From Fuerstiella marisgermanici (GTDB taxonomy: Bacteria; Planctomycetota; Planctomycetia; Planctomycetales; Planctomycetaceae): a stretch of 64,000 nt of DNA. A model generated the notes under the pieces. It saw only the letters and a program-made list of their open reading frames with translations. It searched no databases and had not been told where the DNA came from. Numbering within the stretch: position 1 is the first letter of the stretch; the number at the start of each line of letters is the position of its first letter. The translations under genes and the position numbers were made by a program. The stretch is from contig NZ_CP017641.1 in the NCBI RefSeq assembly GCF_001983935.1, forward strand, positions 6,233,001 through 6,297,000, read 5' to 3'. Positions 59,282 to 64,000 of this stretch are shown in pieces.

Positions 59282-60181
59282 TCAAATCTGCTCCTTCAAG
59301 CGGTGCAGATGAAAGTGGTGTGGGCCGAGTTTGCCGCCGTAGTTCCCTGCAGAGACTCGTAATACTCCTGGCATTGCGCAAACGGTTTCCAACCCGACTT
59401 GCATCGCGTTCGCCACGGCGCTTTCGGAAAAGCCGTCGATCACAATTTCGTAGACGCATTTTTCACCGTCCTGCAATTCGGTCTCCGTCTGTCCGGTTAG
59501 CGTGGGGCACCACTTGTCGTTGGTGCTGGCCTTTAGCTGAGGATACTTCGACCCGACTTTCGAACCGCTGCGAACGATGCCTGCCGGGAAGGGCATGATC
59601 ACGTCTTCCAGATCGTTGATCGCCGTTGCGGCCGCTCGCACGGCAGCCAGCGTTTCGGCCTGGGACCGTCCGCACACTAAGAGGTTTCCGCCGCCGATTC
59701 CTTTCTGAGTTCCAAACACGTCTTCGCAAAGGAACTCACCGTCCATCACGGGCATCCGCCAGTACCGTCGCGTGCCCAGTTTTTTGGAGATCTGAAACCC
59801 GTCGCCAAAGTACCTTAATTGAGCTCCCACTTTGATGCAGCTATCTTTCGGCGCTTCTGGAAGGCCCGAATAGCAGGCGGTGGTGGGACACGTGAGCACG
59901 TTTTGCCCGATGCGGCTGGCCACCGCTTTTTCGAGCGACTTCTTATTGAAGGCGAACGCCAGCACAGAGATGCCAGGTCGGCCATCCGGTGTTCGCGATT
60001 CGTTGAGGCCGCGTTCGATTGCGATTTCAGCATCGCAGCCGATTACGCTGGAGGCGTTGCCACTGAATTCCAAAGCGGCCAGCGTCGCCATGTCCAAATC
60101 GATTGCCGTGATAATCAGGCGTGTGCCGACCATGGGAAAGGCTTCGGCAAACGTATCGTCAATCGTCGGCAGCTGAGGCAT
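59282..60181 (-). CDS. mch: Methenyltetrahydromethanopterin cyclohydrolase
   Basis: A 299-residue cytoplasmic enzyme that hydrolyses methenyl-H4MPT to formyl-H4MPT in the archaeal-type C1 transfer pathway. Family markers are [53 protein letters not shown] and the C-terminal [18 protein letters not shown]. Planctomycetes are known to carry this pathway beside methylotrophic proteobacteria, so this gene supports the taxonomic reading. No other H4MPT gene is visible in this window. It is divergent from the pyrophosphatase gene with a 232-bp spacer. Confidence 0.93.
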   Translation of the reverse strand: MPQLPTIDDTFAEAFPMVGTRLIITAIDLDMATLAALEFSGNASSVIGCDAEIAIERGLNESRTPDGRPGISVLAFAFNKKSLEKAVASRIGQNVLTCPTTACYSGLPEAPKDSCIKVGAQLRYFGDGFQISKKLGTRRYWRMPVMDGEFLCEDVFGTQKGIGGGNLLVCGRSQAETLAAVRAAATAINDLEDVIMPFPAGIVRSGSKVGSKYPQLKASTNDKWCPTLTGQTETELQDGEKCVYEIVIDGFSESAVANAMQVGLETVCAMPGVLRVSAGNYGGKLGPHHFHLHRLKEQI

Positions 60182-60413
60182 GACTCTGCAATCTCACGTG
60201 GTCGCACAAACGGGAAATCACAGGATAGGCAAAACAACGGAACATCGCTGTGGTCAGCGGATTCGGGAAAACAACTTTTTCAAAATAGCCCGCTATTGGG
60301 CGGCTTCAGAAATGGGTATCGCTGCAATTCTGAATTGCCTAGAGTCCGGTATCGCATTTTTAGGTGCGAAGATCAGTTCGCGGCGATTCTCTGGACACAA
60401 CCGGCAGACCACA

Positions 60414-61031
60414 ATGAAGTTTCCTCAGCCGTTTTACAAATGGCGACCGCATCCCTGGCATGGCCTCGAAGTGGGCCCCGATCCGCCTCGAATGGTGCAT
60501 GCATTTATCGAAATTTCCCCATTTGACCTCGTAAAATACGAAGTCGACAAGGTGACGGGTTACCTTCGAGTCGACCGGCCTCAACGCACGTCTTCGCAGC
60601 CGCCCGCTCTGTACGGTTTTATTCCAAGGACCTACTGTGGCAAGCGAGTGGCCGCAATGATGCCTCGAGCCAAACGAGGCGACGGTGACCCGCTGGACAT
60701 CTGCGTGCTAAGCGAACGGCCGATCACAAAATCCGAAATTATCATCAACGTGCGAGTCATAGGCGGGCTCCCGATGGTGGATGACGGAGAAGCGGACGAC
60801 AAAATCATCGGCGTTCTGGCATCCGACACCATTTGGTCACATGTCGAAGATATTGACGAACTGCCGCAGGCCATCGTGCAGCGATTACGCCACTACTTCA
60901 CAACTTATAAGGTAATGCCGGGCGACACGTCTCAAACGGTTTCCATCGACGGTATTTACGACCGAGCCCACGCAGAAAAAGTCATTCAGGCCGCGATGGC
61001 CGATTACAGCGACGAATTTGGCGAAGGCTAA
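60414..61031 (+). CDS. ppa: Inorganic pyrophosphatase (family I)
   Basis: A 205-residue cytoplasmic enzyme converting pyrophosphate to two phosphates. The signature [12 protein letters not shown] contains the metal-binding Asp residues. Other elements are [37 protein letters not shown] and [25 protein letters not shown] 60414 ([10 protein letters not shown]) is used; the longer frame to 60180 is intergenic. The C-terminal ends in a long amphipathic helix of 20 residues. It is followed directly by a repeat of family B. Confidence 0.94.
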   Translation: MKFPQPFYKWRPHPWHGLEVGPDPPRMVHAFIEISPFDLVKYEVDKVTGYLRVDRPQRTSSQPPALYGFIPRTYCGKRVAAMMPRAKRGDGDPLDICVLSERPITKSEIIINVRVIGGLPMVDDGEADDKIIGVLASDTIWSHVEDIDELPQAIVQRLRHYFTTYKVMPGDTSQTVSIDGIYDRAHAEKVIQAAMADYSDEFGEG

Positions 61032-61050
61032 CTGACGCAGTAATTTGTCA

Positions 61051-61150
61051 CGCACCACTCCCAGCGACCAGCGGGAACAACACTGGCGTTTCGGTTTCCG
61101 TCCCGCTCACTCGCCCACCACGTCAACCGCCCGCCGGTGCGTACCGGCTC
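61051..61150 (-). repeat. Dispersed repeat family B, copy 5 (inverted)
   Basis: On the plus strand it reads CACTCCCAGCGACCAGCGGG ... CGTCAACCGCCCGCCGGTGC, then GTACCGG, the reverse complement of the other B copies. It lies 20 bp beyond the pyrophosphatase stop codon. Confidence 0.75.
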
Positions 61151-61501
61151 GGCATGTTGCATATTGATGCGCTTCGAATTGCTGCAAAGCGCGGGGAATC
61201 CAGCGGGGTGTGGCCGATCGTAAACATTCCTGCCTGACCGGCAGAGCACATCGCAACCCATTGGTAGCGTTGGTTTTAGGAAGTTTTTTGGGATATCCGA
61301 CAAATACTGGAGACTTTTCGCCGGATTTGCCCCAGAATTTGCGTTACTGGAATTGTGCAGGGACGCCGCCACAATACAGGCGTGCTGAATCCGGACAAAT
61401 CGTCGATTCCGGCACCCTGAAAGATTGGTCCCTGTTCAGTCAGGGACACTTCCCGTCTATTCACCTCTGCCACTACGCAATCAATTCTCAGGAGAACTCC
61501 T
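61151..61501. other. 351-bp leader region of the DUF1559 gene
   Basis: No gene and no clear promoter. The ribosome binding site is embedded in a perfect dyad AGGAG-AA-CTCCT immediately before ATG 61502 (61490-61501); whether it folds is doubtful because the loop is only two bases. Confidence 0.45.
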
Positions 61502-62653
61502 ATGCAGTCACGTCGTTTCACAGCAGCGTCCCCCAAAAAACGACGCGGCTTTACTCTTATTGAATTGCTGGTGGTGATTTCGATCATTGCCACGCTGATG
61601 TCGCTGATTCTGCCCGCGATCCAGAACGCTCGCGAAGCAGGCCGACGAACTCAGTGTCTGAACAACCTTCGCAACGTCACCGTGGCGGCACTGAACTTTG
61701 CTTCGTCTAACAAAAGCCGACTGCCAGCCTTGGGATACTTTCCTACGGTAAGCACCGGTTCGGGCCCAGCGAGAATCATGGGCCGAAGCTGGGCATTGGA
61801 AATGTTGCCGTACATGGACCAGCAGGGTACGTATGACCGCTGGAACAAGGATGCGGCGTTTGATGCGGCGCCTAACTTGCAGCTCGCTTCCACCCTGTAC
61901 ATCGAAGCTTTTGCCTGCCCCAACGATGAATCTGCCTACGTGACTCCCGGTGGACTTAGCTATGTCGCAAATGCAGGATTTGGCGACGGTGTGGTGATTA
62001 CCAACAATCTTGCCGTTCCCGAGCACAGTTTTTCTGCTGAGAGCATGGACTGGGACGGCGACGGCGTTGTTTGCGACTATCTTGCGGGCACCTACGATCC
62101 TGACGATGCCAAGATTACACAGGCGACCGGCGTATTCTGGCCAGAGTTTGAAGTTTCGGGCGCGGATACGACTGGACAACAGCCGCAAATTGTCACAGCT
62201 ACTCGAAACGGAAGCGCCACGGTTGGCAAGATCTACGACGGCTCGGGTAATACGCTGATGTTTGGAGAGAACTTGAACGCCGGCGGCACCAATTGGGCCG
62301 ACCCTCGGACACGAGCGTGTGGCTTCATGGTTCCTGTTGATGCCGCAACAGTAAATGGCACAGCAGCCGCAACCAGCTTGCAGAATATCCACAACATGAT
62401 TGGAATAGACGCTTCGACGTCACAGCGTTATCCAGCATTTCCGAATGAAGCGAAAACCGGACCAGAAGGCCAACGGCCATATCTGAACTCCAATCACCCG
62501 GGAATCGTTGTCGTTTCGATGTGTGACGGATCTGCTCGAACGATTAGCGAAAACATTGACGAAAGCGTCTACATCAAGCTGATCACGCCAAACGGTACTC
62601 GACTTCGCAACGGCATCGCTGTTGAAAGTCCTCTGAGTGCTGATCAGTTCTAA
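61502..62653 (+). CDS. DUF1559 prepilin-type exported protein
   Basis: A 383-residue protein with the type IV prepilin N-terminus RRGFTLIELLVVISIIATLMSLILP (cleavage after the Gly), then the conserved REAGRRTQCLNNLRNVTVAALNF. The DUF1559 body ends with the H-x9-DG motif (NHPGIVVVSMCDGSARTISE). Very many paralogues of this protein exist in each planctomycete, with pseudopilin-like architecture and mostly unknown function; secretion-related or surface roles are assumed. A strong intrinsic terminator follows. Confidence 0.95.
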   Translation: MQSRRFTAASPKKRRGFTLIELLVVISIIATLMSLILPAIQNAREAGRRTQCLNNLRNVTVAALNFASSNKSRLPALGYFPTVSTGSGPARIMGRSWALEMLPYMDQQGTYDRWNKDAAFDAAPNLQLASTLYIEAFACPNDESAYVTPGGLSYVANAGFGDGVVITNNLAVPEHSFSAESMDWDGDGVVCDYLAGTYDPDDAKITQATGVFWPEFEVSGADTTGQQPQIVTATRNGSATVGKIYDGSGNTLMFGENLNAGGTNWADPRTRACGFMVPVDAATVNGTAAATSLQNIHNMIGIDASTSQRYPAFPNEAKTGPEGQRPYLNSNHPGIVVVSMCDGSARTISENIDESVYIKLITPNGTRLRNGIAVESPLSADQF

Positions 62654-62678
62654 ATCGTTTCAATAGCAACCACATTCG

Positions 62679-62712
62679 AGCCGTTTGGTCGTCGCGACCA
62701 AGCGGCTTTTTT
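62679..62712 (+). terminator. Intrinsic terminator after the DUF1559 gene
   Basis: A stem AGCCG-TTTGGTCG with CGACCAA-GCGGCT (one mismatch) and a TCG loop is followed by six T residues. It is 25 bp after the stop codon. The convergent purQ ends 13 bp beyond it. Confidence 0.85.
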
Positions 62713-62724
62713 CATGCGGCGCGG

Positions 62725-63555
62725 TTAGCCAAAGTACTCAACCGCGTTCCGGAAAATCTGCAGGCCCTGACCGTCGCCTGTCAGCTTCCGTCGAGTCCAC
62801 TGTGGGTGTTGAGTCGCGAACAGAAATCGTTCCGGGTGAGGCATCAAGCCAAGCACTCGCCCTGTCGAATCAGACAGGCCGGCGATGTTCGCAACCGATC
62901 CGTTTGGATTGTCTGGTTCGTCCAGAATGCCGATATCTGTCGGATCACCAGATGCTGCGGCCAGCGTCGTGGCTTTGTCGTTCCAGTAGCACAACGCAAG
63001 CTGGCCAGCGGATCGCAGTTCGCTCAGAGTTTCGTCGTTCGCAATAGCAACACGACCTTCGGCATGAGCGATCGGAACTTCGAACTCGTCCATATCCTTC
63101 AGAAAAGCGCTGTTGGACGACGTGACCTTTAGCCGGACCCAACGGTCGATGTAGCGGCCGCTGTTATTCCATGTCAGAGTCACGCTGTCTTCGAATTTAC
63201 GGTCTTCCGCCGTATCGACATCGCGACGCATCAGCAGACCAGCTTTCAGAATGACCTGAAAGCCGTTGCAGATGCCCAACACCAGTTTGTCGGCCTGCAG
63301 AAATTCCCGCATGGCGTCATTCAGCTGGCCGCGAAGCTGCCGCGAGAAGATCACACCTGCTCCAATATCGTCGCCGTAGCTGAATCCGCCGGGGACGCAA
63401 AGGACCTGGTAATCTTTAAGCAGAGCAGGGTTCTCAAGCAGGCGAAACAGATGAACTCGATCCGCCTTTCCGCCCACCATTTCAAACGCATGAGCGGTTT
63501 CGAGGTCGCAGTTTGTTCCTGGAGCGCGAAGTACGCAAATTGAAGGAGCAGTCAT
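62725..63555 (-). CDS. purQ: Phosphoribosylformylglycinamidine synthase, glutamine amidotransferase subunit
   Basis: A 276-residue class I glutamine amidotransferase: VLRAPGTNCDLETAHAFEMVGG, CVPGGFSYGDDIGAGVIFS, the nucleophile Cys in LGICNGFQVILKAG, and the His/Glu pair in GLMPHPERF. It supplies ammonia to PurL in purine synthesis. The length (slightly above the small bacterial PurQ) fits the planctomycete form. The enzyme partners are not in the window. It ends convergently against the terminator of the DUF1559 gene. Confidence 0.94.
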   Translation of the reverse strand: MTAPSICVLRAPGTNCDLETAHAFEMVGGKADRVHLFRLLENPALLKDYQVLCVPGGFSYGDDIGAGVIFSRQLRGQLNDAMREFLQADKLVLGICNGFQVILKAGLLMRRDVDTAEDRKFEDSVTLTWNNSGRYIDRWVRLKVTSSNSAFLKDMDEFEVPIAHAEGRVAIANDETLSELRSAGQLALCYWNDKATTLAAASGDPTDIGILDEPDNPNGSVANIAGLSDSTGRVLGLMPHPERFLFATQHPQWTRRKLTGDGQGLQIFRNAVEYFG

Positions 63556-63964
63556 CCAGTTGTCGCTTTCACGCGGGAAACCCGCAAACTAGAGCAGTTT
63601 ACCTAAACACGTGGCCGCGTGGGGCTCGTGGAACAGGCGATTTGCTGTCGAAGACGGTTCGCCGCGGCCACAAGTCAGCGTAACACGCTGTAATTTCAGC
63701 ATCCCCGTCACAGGGGGACCCCCGCAGGAAGCGAGTGTTTTAGCAGCCTCGCCGACTTCGTTCACCCAAGCCCGCTTAGAACTGAAGAAATTCGCGGAAG
63801 GGCGATACATTCCAACCGAACTCAGGACGACGTCTGTACCACCACCTTCCTCCGACACCTAACTTTCAGGACGCGCGGAGTATTCTTCCGCTGCGTCGCT
63901 ATGATCCCAAGGTAATTCGCCAAATTCACATTCGTTACACCAGCGCAGAACCAGACCCCTCACG
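63556..63964. other. Intergenic region between purQ and the last gene, with repeat A
   Basis: Apart from repeat A copy 5 (63609-63693), I see no promoter or gene. The short frame at 63589-63858 is an artefact of the repeat and its surroundings. The region is divergent, so it should contain start signals for both flanking genes. Confidence 0.4.
63609..63693 (+). repeat. Dispersed repeat family A, copy 5
   Basis: It contains CGTGGGGCTCGTGGAACAGG, CGGTTCGCCGCGGCCACAAG and TCAGCGTAACACGCTG, the family A order with several substitutions. It is placed 54 bp from the purQ start. Confidence 0.7.
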
Positions 63965-64000
63965 ATGAATTCCACTCAATTCCTCGAAACCCTGCAGGCA
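63965..64000 (+). CDS. Start of an unidentified gene (continues past the window)
   Basis: ATG 63965 opens a frame that runs to the end of the window (MNSTQFLETLQA). Too little is visible to identify it. No good Shine-Dalgarno sequence is visible before it, so the assignment is tentative. Confidence 0.4.
   Translation, partial: MNSTQFLETLQA

Noticed and set aside
61508-62392. Long antisense frame of 294 codons
   Set aside because: It is the exact shadow of the DUF1559 coding sequence and has the typical His/Arg-rich shadow composition.

Overview
The window is chromosomal DNA that most resembles a planctomycete (order Planctomycetales; species not assigned). The evidence is the combination of a DUF1559 prepilin-type protein, an ECF sigma factor beside a membrane Ser/Thr kinase, a tetrahydromethanopterin-type cyclohydrolase (Mch), many secreted FG-GAP, sulfotransferase-like and SASA-domain proteins, GC-rich DNA and short dispersed palindromic repeats. 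I see no prophage, insertion sequence, CRISPR array, tRNA or rRNA. The only stable RNA gene is rnpB.

Layout. 1-5.1 kb: tail of a gene, a DUF1573 protein, an SDR oxidoreductase, and an HDOD protein coupled to a soluble transhydrogenase. 5.2-10.8 kb: a two-component pair, a VWA protein and an unknown protein. 10.9-17.7 kb: metY, a Uma2 endonuclease, an M13 peptidase with two pseudopilin-like paralogues, and a lipoprotein with a non-AUG start. 18.0-21.6 kb: two tandem paralogous membrane proteins. 21.6-26.8 kb: a minus-strand operon of glgX, a DUF3179 protein, an unknown secreted protein and an esterase. 27.3-29.1 kb: three membrane-anchored proteins, including an overlapping 41-residue one. 29.2-35.9 kb: a zinc-ribbon coiled-coil protein, an arylsulfotransferase-like protein, an FG-GAP protein, a YceI lipoprotein, a membrane protein and an M50-type protease.

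35.9-41.7 kb is the most interesting part. A transmembrane Ser/Thr kinase and an ECF sigma factor are divergent. Next come two secreted proteins (a lipocalin-like one and a trypsin-like protease) that share an ECF-style promoter: TGTAACAAAT, then CGCT, with identical spacing. This looks like a small signalling regulon. 42.0-44.9 kb: an SPFH protein with an Arc-type regulator, then a His-rich lipoprotein with a CPFC lipoprotein. 44.9-50.5 kb: a TetR / adaptor / RND efflux operon with a palindromic operator. 50.6-53 kb: an AP2-like protein with a histone-H1-like tail, and a sialate O-acetylesterase.

53.2-56.9 kb: a surface-glycan operon (GT-C-like membrane protein, formyltransferase, PIG-L deacetylase, sugar transferase). 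57-64 kb: a small secreted protein with a structured leader, a NUDIX hydrolase, rnpB, mch, inorganic pyrophosphatase, a DUF1559 pilin-like protein with a terminator, purQ, and the first codons of another gene.

Two families of roughly 85-100 bp dispersed repeats, five copies each, sit mostly just downstream of genes. Two further inverted-repeat elements flank the sigma-factor region.
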